Assembly: GCA_023411035.1 (NCBI GenBank)
Contig: JAEYPE010000134.1
Span: 1-40,136 of the forward strand
Origin: Pseudomonadota bacterium
Lineage (GTDB): Bacteria > Pseudomonadota > Alphaproteobacteria > Azospirillales > Azospirillaceae
Direction: 5' to 3'
Length of the DNA: 40,136 nucleotides
Shown here: piece after piece, positions 30,007 to 37,814 of the stretch
Numbering within the stretch: position 1 is the stretch's first letter
Layout: every line of letters begins with the position of its first letter
The notes under the pieces: generated by a model
Database searches by the model: none
What the model was told of the DNA's origin: nothing
Seen by the model: only the letters and a program-made list of their open reading frames with translations
Position numbers and translations under genes: made by a program

Positions 30007-30653
30007 GCCCCCTCGACGACACCCCATCCGCCACCCGCGCCGCCGCCGGCAACGGCATCCGCTACGATCTGAAGCTGATCGCGGAGATGGTGGAGCCGGG
30101 CAGCCGCGTGCTGGACGTCGGCTGCGGCGACGGTGCCCTGCTGGCCTTCCTGTCCCGCCGGAAGGGGGTGGACGGGCGCGGGATCGAACTGTCGATGGAC
30201 GGCGTGCACCAGTGCGTGGCGCAGGGCCTGTCGGTCATCCAGGGCGACGCCGAGACGGACCTGAAGGACTATCCAGCGGGCGCCTTCGATTACGTGATCC
30301 TCAGCCAGACCCTCCAGGCCATGCGGGAGCCGCGGACGGTGCTGGAGACGATGACCCGCATCGGACGGCGGGCCATCGTGTCGGTGCCGAACTTCGGCTA
30401 TTGGCGCATCCGCTTGCAGCTTCTGCTGACCGGGCGGATGCCGGTGACGGAGACGCTGGGCTATCAGTGGTGGGAAACGCCCAACATCCATTTCTGCACG
30501 ATCAAGGACTTCGTGGAACTTGCGGAGCGGATGGGCATCCGCATCGAGCGCTGCATGATCGTGAACGGCACGGGCCGGGTGACCGGCCACGCCCATTCCG
30601 GCCTCGCCAACCTGCTGGGCGAACAGGGCGTCTTCCTGCTGCGCCGGGACTGA
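30003..30653 (+). CDS. metW: Methionine biosynthesis protein MetW
   Basis: A 216-residue class I methyltransferase-fold protein that accompanies MetX and is needed for full homoserine acylation in some bacteria. It has a clear SAM-type motif VLDVGCGDGALLAFL, then GIELSMDGVHQCVAQG, the family stretches VILSQTLQAMREP and SVPNFGYWRIR, and YQWWETPNIHFCT. The start is ATG 30003, overlapping the metX stop codon. Confidence 0.95.
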   Translation: MSPLDDTPSATRAAAGNGIRYDLKLIAEMVEPGSRVLDVGCGDGALLAFLSRRKGVDGRGIELSMDGVHQCVAQGLSVIQGDAETDLKDYPAGAFDYVILSQTLQAMREPRTVLETMTRIGRRAIVSVPNFGYWRIRLQLLLTGRMPVTETLGYQWWETPNIHFCTIKDFVELAERMGIRIERCMIVNGTGRVTGHAHSGLANLLGEQGVFLLRRD

Positions 30654-30750
30654 CCGCCGCCACCCGTTCCCGGCGATGCAACCGCGGCCCCGCTGGCGCT
30701 GTTGATTGGGCAAAGCCTTTTCGACACCGGTTCAGCAGGAGCTTCGCACC

Positions 30751-31335
30751 ATGCGCCTCGTCCCCTCTTCCGTTCTGGCCGCATCGGCCGCCGCCCTGCT
30801 GCTGTCCGCCACCGCATCGGCGCAGGCCCCGCAGACGGCACCGCCCATCCCTTCAGGAGAGGCCGACCGCGCCCCATTGATGACGGCCCCGCGCCCGGAC
30901 GACACGCCGACCACCCCGCCCGCGGCCTCCCCGGAAGGGATGGGCGGCGCCGCCCCGTCCGACGAAATGCAGCGCGCCGCCCCCTCCGTCGCCGCGATTC
31001 CGCATCTGCTGACCGTGGAGGAGGCGCGGACCCTGATCGGCAAGGAGGTGCGGACCCGTGACGGCCAGCCCGGCGGCTCCATCAAGGACTTCACTCTGGA
31101 CGGCAGCGCCGCGTCGGTGGAGCGCATCGTGCTGGCCCCGGCGCCGGGTGAAGGCGCGGACGGAAAGCTGCGGTCCCTGCCGGTCAGCATGCTGCGCACC
31201 GACATCGCGGGCGCGGCGCGGGGTGCCGACGGGTCCACGCCGCCGACGCTGGACATCCCGGCCTCCGAACTCTCGCGGGCGCCGGAATTCACCTATGGCG
31301 AGGGCATGAAGACGGTGACAGGCCAGCCGCGATAG
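30751..31335 (+). CDS. Exported PRC-barrel protein
   Basis: A 194-residue secreted protein. The start is ATG 30751 behind AGGAG; an upstream in-frame ATG would spoil the signal peptide. Residues 1-25 form a Sec signal peptide ending ASA. A Pro/Ala/Ser-rich linker (about 25-85) precedes a PRC-barrel-like domain: LLTVEEARTLIGKEVRTRDG then IKDFTLDGSAASVERIVL. PRC barrels mediate assembly or adapter functions; the partner here is unknown. It converges with the methyltransferase gene. Confidence 0.8.
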   Translation: MRLVPSSVLAASAAALLLSATASAQAPQTAPPIPSGEADRAPLMTAPRPDDTPTTPPAASPEGMGGAAPSDEMQRAAPSVAAIPHLLTVEEARTLIGKEVRTRDGQPGGSIKDFTLDGSAASVERIVLAPAPGEGADGKLRSLPVSMLRTDIAGAARGADGSTPPTLDIPASELSRAPEFTYGEGMKTVTGQPR

Positions 31336-31351
31336 CGAACCGGGCGTCTCC

Positions 31352-32134
31352 TTACGGCTCCTCCGACACCCGCCACGCACCGGACCCCGCCGGGCGGCGC
31401 GCCGGGGCGGCACCGCCGGGAAGCGGGACGATCAGGCGGCGCTTGGTCGGCTGCTGGGTCTTGCGCGGCACCCCGGCGAAGATCTGCTTGGACGCCTCGA
31501 TCATCGTGACCCCGGCGAAGGCCTTGAACCAGCGCCCCCCCACCTCCTCCCAGGCCGGGGCGGTCTTCAGCAGGAAACGGGAGCGCAGCGGCGGCAGGAA
31601 CAGAGCGTGGCCGGTGCGCTCCGGCACGAACATGGTATCGCGCAGCACCTGCTTCAGTTGCGACGCCGAATAGGGAAAACCGTGCCCGAAGGGCGTCCAG
31701 TCGGCCCGCGCCCACAGGCCGCGGCGGTTCGGCACAACCGCCAGCACCCGCCCGCCGCCGGCCAGCACGCGCCAGATCTCCCGCATCATCGGGCGCAGTT
31801 GCTCCGTCCCCTCCAGCCCGTGGACGAGCAGCACGCGGTCCACCGACATGTCGGCCAGCGGCAGGTCCGCCTCGTCGCCCAGCGCCACCAGCCCCGGCCC
31901 TCCCGGCGGCCAGAAGGTCACGCCCTGGGTCGCCGGCATGATGGAGAACACCCGCTCCGCCTCCTCGCGGAAGGGCTGCAAGTACGGCGTCGTGTAACCG
32001 ACACCCAGCACGATCTGCCCGCGCAGGTCGGGCCAGATGGTGCGGATGCGCCGACGGATCATCCGCCGCGCCGCCTGCCCCAGCCCGGACTCGTAGAATT
32101 CGCGGAGATCGACGATATCGGTGTACATGGTCAT
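31352..32134 (-). CDS. SAM-dependent methyltransferase
   Basis: A 260-residue class I methyltransferase-like protein. The first SAM motif is unusual, VLGVGYTTPYLQPF, with the Gly-rich loop thinned to GVGY. Later motifs DLPLADMSVDRVLLVHGLE and EIWRVLAGGGRVLAVVPNR are standard. The C-terminus is basic with a PTKRRLIVPLPGG stretch. It is divergent from gloB with only 55 bases between start codons, an arrangement that suggests a shared promoter region. The substrate is unknown. Confidence 0.82.
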   Translation of the reverse strand: MTMYTDIVDLREFYESGLGQAARRMIRRRIRTIWPDLRGQIVLGVGYTTPYLQPFREEAERVFSIMPATQGVTFWPPGGPGLVALGDEADLPLADMSVDRVLLVHGLEGTEQLRPMMREIWRVLAGGGRVLAVVPNRRGLWARADWTPFGHGFPYSASQLKQVLRDTMFVPERTGHALFLPPLRSRFLLKTAPAWEEVGGRWFKAFAGVTMIEASKQIFAGVPRKTQQPTKRRLIVPLPGGAAPARRPAGSGAWRVSEEP

Positions 32135-32189
32135 CCGAGACTACCACGATTCAGTTCAACGGCCATTCACTTGGGAGGAGCCCCGGGCC

Positions 32190-32951
32190 ATGGAGATCCA
32201 CCTCGTTCCGGCTTTCGCCGACAATTACATTTATCTGCTTCGCGACCCGGCCAGTGGCGCCGTCGGGGTTGTGGACCCCGGCGACGCGCAGCCCGTCCTG
32301 GCGGAACTGGAGCGGCGGAACTGGACGCTGACGCACATCTTCAACACCCACCATCACAACGACCACATCGGCGGCAACCACGCGCTGAAGGCGCGCACCG
32401 GCGCCGACGTGATCGGCGCGCGCGCCGACGTGGCCCGCATACCCGATATGGAGACGTGCCTGGGCGAAGGCGAGACCATTTCATTCGGATCGCTCACCGC
32501 GCGCGTGCTTTTCATCCCCGGCCACACCTCCGGCCACATTGCCTTCTGGTTCCCCGAGGCCAAGGCCGTGTTCTGCGGCGACACGCTGTTCGCGCTCGGT
32601 TGCGGGCGGCTGTTCGAGGGCACGCCCGCCCAGATGTGGTCCTCACTGGTGAAGCTGCGCGGCCTGCCGGACGACACGCGCGTCTATTGCGGCCACGAAT
32701 ACACCCTGTCCAACGCCCGTTTCGCCGTGACGGTGGAGCCGGACAACGCCGCTTTGAAGGCCCGCGCGGCGGACATCGCCGCCCTGCGCGAGCGGGGGGA
32801 GCCGACCATCCCCTCCACCATCGGCGTCGAGAAGGCCACCAACCCCTTCCTGCGCGCCGACGTGCCGGAGGTCCAGGCCGCCGTCGGCATGGCCGGCGCC
32901 GACCCGGTGGCGGTCTTCGCCGAAATCCGCGGCCGCAAGGATCGCTTTTAA
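32190..32951 (+). CDS. gloB: Hydroxyacylglutathione hydrolase (glyoxalase II)
   Basis: Hydrolyses S-lactoylglutathione in methylglyoxal detoxification. The 253-residue metallo-beta-lactamase-fold protein has the binuclear metal motif THHHNDH (53-59), then IPGHTSGHI, FCGDTLFALGCGR and YCGHEYTLSNARF, and the C-terminal EKATNPFLR that contributes to glutathione binding. GGGAGGAG precedes ATG 32190 at ideal distance. A glutathione S-transferase gene follows 53 bases later, making a small glutathione-linked set. Confidence 0.96.
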   Translation: MEIHLVPAFADNYIYLLRDPASGAVGVVDPGDAQPVLAELERRNWTLTHIFNTHHHNDHIGGNHALKARTGADVIGARADVARIPDMETCLGEGETISFGSLTARVLFIPGHTSGHIAFWFPEAKAVFCGDTLFALGCGRLFEGTPAQMWSSLVKLRGLPDDTRVYCGHEYTLSNARFAVTVEPDNAALKARAADIAALRERGEPTIPSTIGVEKATNPFLRADVPEVQAAVGMAGADPVAVFAEIRGRKDRF

Positions 32952-33004
32952 GAACGGGCGCCGCCGCATTAGTCTGACGCCCACCGAACGGGAGGAGAGT
33001 TTTC

Positions 33005-33610
33005 ATGAAGCTGCGCTGGAGCCCGACCTCGCCCTATGTCCGCAAGGCCGCGATGGTCATCATCGAATGCGGGCTGGATTCGGCGGTCGAGAAGCAGCAG
33101 ACCAACGCCTGGGCGCCGGACACCGACCTGCCGAAGGACAACCCGCTGGGCAAGGTGCCGGCCCTGGTGCTGGACGACGGCACGGTGCTCTACGACAGCC
33201 CGGTGATCGCGGAGTATCTGGACACGCTGCACGACGGCCCGCGCCTGTTCCCGGCCTCCGGCCCGGCGCGCTGGACGGCGCTGCGCCAGCAGGCCCTGGC
33301 CGACGGCATCTGCGACGCCGCCATCCTGCGGCGCCTGGAGTTGCAGCGGCCCGACGGCGAGCGCTCCGAATCCTGGGCGGAGCGGCAGCGCCGCGCCGTC
33401 GCCCGCGCGCTGGACGTGCTGGAGGCCGAGGCCGCGGGCCTGGACGACACGCTGACCATCGGCACGCTGTCCATCCTGGTGGCGCTCGGCTACCTCGACT
33501 TCCGGTTCGGGCATGAGGACTGGCGGGTGGGCCGTCCGGAGCTGGCGGCGTGGTTCGCTTCGGCCTCCGATCTCGACAGCTTCCGCCGCACCGCTCCTCC
33601 TCCAGCGTAA
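33005..33610 (+). CDS. Glutathione S-transferase
   Basis: A 201-residue GST. The N-terminal thioredoxin fold begins MKLRWSPTSPYVRKA, with Ser/Tyr at the place of the thiol-activating residue. NPLGKVPALV carries the cis-proline and YDSPVIAEYLD binds the glutathione gamma-glutamyl part. The helical C-terminal domain includes LTIGTLSILVALGYLDFRF. GGGAGGAGAG precedes the ATG. The substrate is unknown; co-expression with gloB is likely from spacing. Confidence 0.9.
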   Translation: MKLRWSPTSPYVRKAAMVIIECGLDSAVEKQQTNAWAPDTDLPKDNPLGKVPALVLDDGTVLYDSPVIAEYLDTLHDGPRLFPASGPARWTALRQQALADGICDAAILRRLELQRPDGERSESWAERQRRAVARALDVLEAEAAGLDDTLTIGTLSILVALGYLDFRFGHEDWRVGRPELAAWFASASDLDSFRRTAPPPA

Positions 33611-33623
33611 AGGGGCGGCCGGC

Positions 33624-34070
33624 ATGACCGAATCCAGCATGACCGAATCGCTGACGCCTGAACGCATCATCGCGATGCTGGGCATGCAGCCCCATCCCGA
33701 AGGCGGCCATTATGTGGAAACCTATCGGGACGCTCCGCCGGGCGGCGGGCGCGGGGCGAAGACCGGCATCTACTTCCTGCTGCGGGCGGGCGAGCGCTCC
33801 CACTGGCACCGGGTGGACGCGGTCGAGATGTGGCACTGGCACGCCGGCGGCCCGCTGGAGCTGTCGATCTCCACGGATGGGCGGTCGGTGGAGCGGGTGA
33901 TCCTGGGGATGGGTCTCTCCGCCGGCCAGCGCCCGCAAGGCGTCGTTCCGGCGCATGCGTGGCAGGCGGCTCGGCCCCTGGAGGGCTGGGTTCTGGTGGG
34001 CTGCACCGTCTCACCCGCCTTCGAGTTCGCCGGCTTCGAAATGGCGCCGGAGGGGTGGGAGCCCGGCTGA
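33624..34070 (+). CDS. Cupin_5 (DUF985) family protein
   Basis: A 148-residue protein of the DUF985/cupin_5 family. Typical motifs are MQPHPEGGHYVETYRD, TGIYFLLRAGERSHWHRVD, EMWHWHAGGPLEL and a late GCTVSPAFEFAGFEM. The family is a double-stranded beta-helix with no assigned reaction. The start holds an imperfect in-frame repeat (ATGACCGAATC twice), so ATG 33624 or ATG 33639 may be used. It lies 13 bases after the GST gene on the same strand and converges with the ABC exporter gene. Confidence 0.88.
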   Translation: MTESSMTESLTPERIIAMLGMQPHPEGGHYVETYRDAPPGGGRGAKTGIYFLLRAGERSHWHRVDAVEMWHWHAGGPLELSISTDGRSVERVILGMGLSAGQRPQGVVPAHAWQAARPLEGWVLVGCTVSPAFEFAGFEMAPEGWEPG

Positions 34071-34102
34071 GTTGGCGGGGAGGGGGCTGCCTCACCCCAC
34101 GC

Positions 34103-35854
34103 TCACCCCACGCCTGCCGCCTCCCCCAACACACCCACCCCATCGCTGCCCTTCCCCACCGCAACCTTCCGGCTGTGGTGCGCCGTCAGGCTCGTCCGAT
34201 GCCCGATGCTGACCATCGTCGTGCCGGGCAGGCGTTCCGCCAACTGGCCGTACAGCCGCGTCTCCGTCTCCGGGTCGCAGGCGGATGTGGCCTCGTCCAG
34301 GAACAGCCAGCCGGGCCGGTGCAGCAGGGCGCGGGCGAAGGCGACGCGCTGCTGCTCGCCGCCGGACAGGCGCTGCGCCCAATGGTCCTCCTCGTCCAGT
34401 TGCCCGGCGAAGGCGCTCATCCCCACGGCGTCCAGCGCGGCGCGGACCGCTTCCTCCTCGAACGCCTCGGGGGCGGAGGGATAGGAAACGGCGGCGCGCA
34501 GCGTGCCGATGGGCATGTAGGGCTTTTGCGGCAGGAACATCGCGTCCGCCCCGGCGGGCAGGCCGATGCGCCCGCGCCCGAACGGCCAGATGCCGGCCAG
34601 CGCGCGGAACAGCGTGCTCTTGCCCGATCCGGACGGGCCGGTGACCAGGACCCGTTCCCCCGGCTGCACGGTCAGGTCGGCGCGCAGCAGCGGCGTACCG
34701 CCTACCGGCAAAGCCAGCTCCACCGCCTCCACCCGCAGCGCGCCGTCCGGCCCGGCATCGCGGACAAGCTGCGGGGCGGTCCGCTCCGCTTCCTGGATCT
34801 CCTCCACCGCGCGGTGGAAGCCGACGAGACGGCTGGTGGTGGCGTGCCAGTCCGTCAGGCTGACATAGGCTTCGATGAACCAGGACAGGCTGCCCTGCAC
34901 CTGCCCGAAAGCCTGGGCGGTCTGCATCAGGGCGCCCAGCGGAACCGCCCCCGAGAAATAGCGCGGCGCCGCGACCAGAAGCGGGAAGATGATCGCCACC
35001 TGATCATAGGCGGAGGTGAACCACACCAGCCGCTTCTGCGTGCGCATGATGGCCCACCAGTTGTCCACCACGCGGGCGAAGCGCTGGGCGAAGCCGCCGC
35101 GCTCCTGCGCCTCGCCGCCCTGCAAGGCCACGCTCTCCGCGTTCTCGCGCAGGCGGACGAGCGCGAAGCGGAAGTCGGCCTCGTATTTCTGCTGGTCGAA
35201 GTTCAGGCGGGCGAGCGGGCGCCCGATCCGGTGAGCCAGCCACGTCCCCACCACCGCGTAGACCAGCGCCACCCAGACCATGTAGCCGGGAATCGCCAGT
35301 TCCGTCCCGAACAGCGCGACGGTCAGCTCCCCCGACAGGCTCCACAGCATCGCTAGGAAGGAAACCAGCGTGACCAGATTCGTCAGGAAACCCAGCGACA
35401 GCCCCAGCGTCAGTTGCACGAAGCCGCGCAGATCCTCGGCGATGCGCTGGTCCGGGTTGTCGGCGGGGTTGCCGGTGACCTGGAGCCGGTAATAGGTCTG
35501 CCCGGCCAGCCAGTCGCCCAGATAGCGTTCGGTCAGCCAGCGCCGCCAGCGGATTTGCAGCATCTGGTTCAGGTACAGCCGGTACACGGCGACCGCGATG
35601 TAGACCAGCGCCAGCCCGCCGAACAGAAGAAGCTGATCGACGAAGGCGCCCTGGTCCTTCTCCTGAAGCGCGTTGAAGATGGCGCCGTTGACCTGGGTCA
35701 GCCAGACGGTGATGAAGACCACCCCCAGATTCAGCGCAACGATCGCCGCCAGCAGCCCGCGCGCCACCCAGCGTTCCTCGGACGACCAATAGGGACGGGT
35801 CAGGGTCCAGACGTCCCGCAGGAAGCGGGACAGAGCGGCAGCGCGTTGCGGCAT
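34103..35854 (-). CDS. ABC transporter, fused membrane and ATPase domains (SbmA/YddA type)
   Basis: A protein of about 583 residues. Residues 1-330 form an SbmA/BacA-like membrane domain with about six helices (motifs RWRRWLTERYLGDWL, NPDQRIAEDLRGF, LNFDQQKYEADFRF). The ATPase domain follows, with Walker A GPSGSGKST, Q-loop LPQKPYMPIGTLR, signature LSGGEQQRVAFAR, Walker B WLFLDEAT and switch His in SIGHR. Relatives move peptides, vitamins or very long chain acyl-CoA; the direction here is unknown. Start ATG 35854 is preferred over an upstream TTG (35872); neither has a good ribosome binding site. Confidence 0.9.
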   Translation of the reverse strand: MPQRAAALSRFLRDVWTLTRPYWSSEERWVARGLLAAIVALNLGVVFITVWLTQVNGAIFNALQEKDQGAFVDQLLLFGGLALVYIAVAVYRLYLNQMLQIRWRRWLTERYLGDWLAGQTYYRLQVTGNPADNPDQRIAEDLRGFVQLTLGLSLGFLTNLVTLVSFLAMLWSLSGELTVALFGTELAIPGYMVWVALVYAVVGTWLAHRIGRPLARLNFDQQKYEADFRFALVRLRENAESVALQGGEAQERGGFAQRFARVVDNWWAIMRTQKRLVWFTSAYDQVAIIFPLLVAAPRYFSGAVPLGALMQTAQAFGQVQGSLSWFIEAYVSLTDWHATTSRLVGFHRAVEEIQEAERTAPQLVRDAGPDGALRVEAVELALPVGGTPLLRADLTVQPGERVLVTGPSGSGKSTLFRALAGIWPFGRGRIGLPAGADAMFLPQKPYMPIGTLRAAVSYPSAPEAFEEEAVRAALDAVGMSAFAGQLDEEDHWAQRLSGGEQQRVAFARALLHRPGWLFLDEATSACDPETETRLYGQLAERLPGTTMVSIGHRTSLTAHHSRKVAVGKGSDGVGVLGEAAGVG

Positions 35855-35954
35855 GATGCGATGGCTCGGCAAAAGTGGAACCGTCCTTGCCGAATAGCAC
35901 CGCGCCGCATGAAAAGCCTATGAAATCGCTGTCACTCTTCTACCGGCCACCGTT

Positions 35955-36878
35955 CTATTGATCGCCGCGCAGAACGTCGCGGCTGGCCAGCACCGCGCCG
36001 CCCATGATGAGCGCGCAGGCCGCCCACACCGTCCAGCCGCCCGCCGCCTGCCCGAACAGGATCAGCAGCAGCGTGGAGGCCAGAGGCGTGGCATAGGACA
36101 GCACGCCCAGCGCCCGGATGTCGCCGCGCTTCACCCCGTGGTCCCACACGAAGAAGGCCGCCCCGACCGGCCCGATCCCCATGGCGAGCACCGCCAGCCA
36201 TTCGCCGCCGGACGGCGCCACCGTCGTCTCGAACATCAGGTGCGACAGCCCGGCCAGCACCGCGGTGGCGAGGCAGAAGCCGCCCACCGCCTCCGTCGGA
36301 ACGTCGCCGAAGCGGCGCGACAGCACCGAATAGGACGCCCACAGCACCGCCGCGGCCATGGCCGACAGATAGCCCGGCGTGTCTCCGGCGTCGAGCGACA
36401 GGCCGCGCCCGCCCCCCGTCACGATCAGCACCGTCCCGGCCAGCCCGCAGAGGGCGCCCAGCACATGGCCGCGCTTCAGCCGCTCCCCCGGCAGCAGGGC
36501 GGAGAACAGCACGATCAGCAGCGGCCACAGGTAATTCAGCAGATTGACCTCCACCGCCGCACCGGGGGCGAGGCGGAAGGCCAGGAAATAGAAGAAGTGG
36601 TAACCGAACAGCCCGGCCACGCCGAGCAGCCAGACCGGCCAAGGCTGGCGCAGCACGCCGATCACGTCCTTGCCCCGCATGGCCCCCGCCGCCGTGCCGA
36701 CGACGAAGGCGACGCCGAAGGACATCGCCACGAGCTGGAACGGCGGAATGGTTCCCGACAGCGCCGTCAGCAGCGCCAGCGTGGACCACATCAGGATGGC
36801 CAGACCGCCGATGGCAGTCGCGCGGCGGACGGCGGCCGGGGCTGACGCCGCGGCGGACGGAAGGCTTTCGGTCGTCAT
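35955..36878 (-). CDS. DMT-superfamily (EamA) permease
   Basis: A 307-residue membrane protein with ten predicted helices arranged as two EamA repeats. The second repeat begins near residue 165 (GYLSAMAAAVLWASYSVLSR). Motifs such as GLFGYHFFYFLAFRLAPGAA and EVNLLNYLWPLLIVLFSALL resemble the YddG-like aromatic amino acid exporters of this superfamily, but substrate prediction is unsafe. It is read leftward, 100 bases upstream of the ABC exporter gene. The 60 bases between it and the next gene show nothing notable. Confidence 0.9.
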   Translation of the reverse strand: MTTESLPSAAASAPAAVRRATAIGGLAILMWSTLALLTALSGTIPPFQLVAMSFGVAFVVGTAAGAMRGKDVIGVLRQPWPVWLLGVAGLFGYHFFYFLAFRLAPGAAVEVNLLNYLWPLLIVLFSALLPGERLKRGHVLGALCGLAGTVLIVTGGGRGLSLDAGDTPGYLSAMAAAVLWASYSVLSRRFGDVPTEAVGGFCLATAVLAGLSHLMFETTVAPSGGEWLAVLAMGIGPVGAAFFVWDHGVKRGDIRALGVLSYATPLASTLLLILFGQAAGGWTVWAACALIMGGAVLASRDVLRGDQ

Positions 36879-36939
36879 GACGAACGCTTAGCGCACCGGC
36901 AAGGCGCGGGCAATCGTCATGGTGGCGGAGGTGCCGCCT

Positions 36940-37659
36940 TCAGAAGAGACCGTTCAGCAACGACCCGCGCCCGCTGTAGCCGCTGCTTCCCCCCGTCAGG
37001 ATGCCCAATGCGCCGGAACTGGCGGTCGAACTGTCCCCGGTCAGCAGGGCGGTCAGGCGCTGAAGCTGCGGCGTGGTCTGAATCGCCGTGTCGCCCTTGG
37101 CCGGCTGTTTGGCGATGGTGTCGTAGTCCTTGCTGTAATCGCCCATGCGGAGCTGGAGGCCGTAATTCTTCTCGTCCTTCGCCGGCACGCCCTTGTCGCG
37201 GGAGACGCGCAGCGTGTAGTCCCCGCGGTCCAGCGTCAGGTTCCCCGCCTCGAACTTCTTGTAGGCGTCGTAGGTGGCGCCGGCGTCGGTGTTGCTGTCG
37301 GCGATGATCTTGCCCTGCTTGTCCATCAGCTGAACGCGCACGCCCGTGTCGCCGACCCGGCCCAGTGCGGCCTCGCCCGCCGTGGTCACCGAGAATTTGT
37401 AGAAGTCCGCCGGATCGTTGGCGGCCAGCGAACTGAGCACGTTCAGGCGGCTGGTATCCTTCACCAGCGTGCCGACATTGGTCGAGAAGGCCGAAGCGTT
37501 CAGCGCCGACTTGCGGACGGTCTGCTCGTATTCCTGGACCTCACCGCTGGGCTTGGCGTCGGTCGCCTGCTTGGCCTGTTCCTGAACACGCTTCATCGCC
37601 GCGTCGATGGACGACTGAAGGCTCTGCGCCAAGCTGCCGATATCGCTCAAACCAACCAT
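36940..37659 (-). CDS. Protein with a PPC-like beta domain, function unknown
   Basis: A 239-residue protein. Residues 1-75 are helical and charged (SLAQSLQSSIDAAMKRVQEQ, then EVQEYEQTVRKSALNAS). Residues 85-165 resemble a bacterial pre-peptidase C-terminal (PPC) beta-sandwich: DFYKFSVTTAGEAALG, then VRVQLMDKQGKIIADSN and LDRGDYTLRVSRD. The tail is Gly/Ser-rich (GILTGGSSGYSGRGS). There is no signal peptide, so if it is exported a type I-like route through a C-terminal signal is conceivable. The start is ATG 37659 behind GAGGGG. Its transcript partner is not obvious. Confidence 0.75.
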   Translation of the reverse strand: MVGLSDIGSLAQSLQSSIDAAMKRVQEQAKQATDAKPSGEVQEYEQTVRKSALNASAFSTNVGTLVKDTSRLNVLSSLAANDPADFYKFSVTTAGEAALGRVGDTGVRVQLMDKQGKIIADSNTDAGATYDAYKKFEAGNLTLDRGDYTLRVSRDKGVPAKDEKNYGLQLRMGDYSKDYDTIAKQPAKGDTAIQTTPQLQRLTALLTGDSSTASSGALGILTGGSSGYSGRGSLLNGLF

Positions 37660-37795
37660 GGCACGCCCCTCCGACCGGCTTCGTCCGCTTTCGTCGGGCG
37701 GCTCCTTGCAGATGGCAGGCCAATACACAATCGTTTATTTTCAACGGTTTGCCTAATATTCCGCATCAGCGCTACCGGAAAAATCTGCGCCCTGT

Positions 37796-37812
37796 CCGGC
37801 AGAAATTGCCGG
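37796..37812 (-). terminator. Hairpin just after the adenine deaminase gene
   Basis: CCGGCA (37796-37801) and TGCCGG (37807-37812) form a 6-bp stem with a 5-base loop directly after the ade stop codon. On the minus strand ATTTTT occurs about 12 bases later, too far for a standard intrinsic terminator, so the call is tentative. Confidence 0.35.
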
Positions 37813-37814
37813 TC

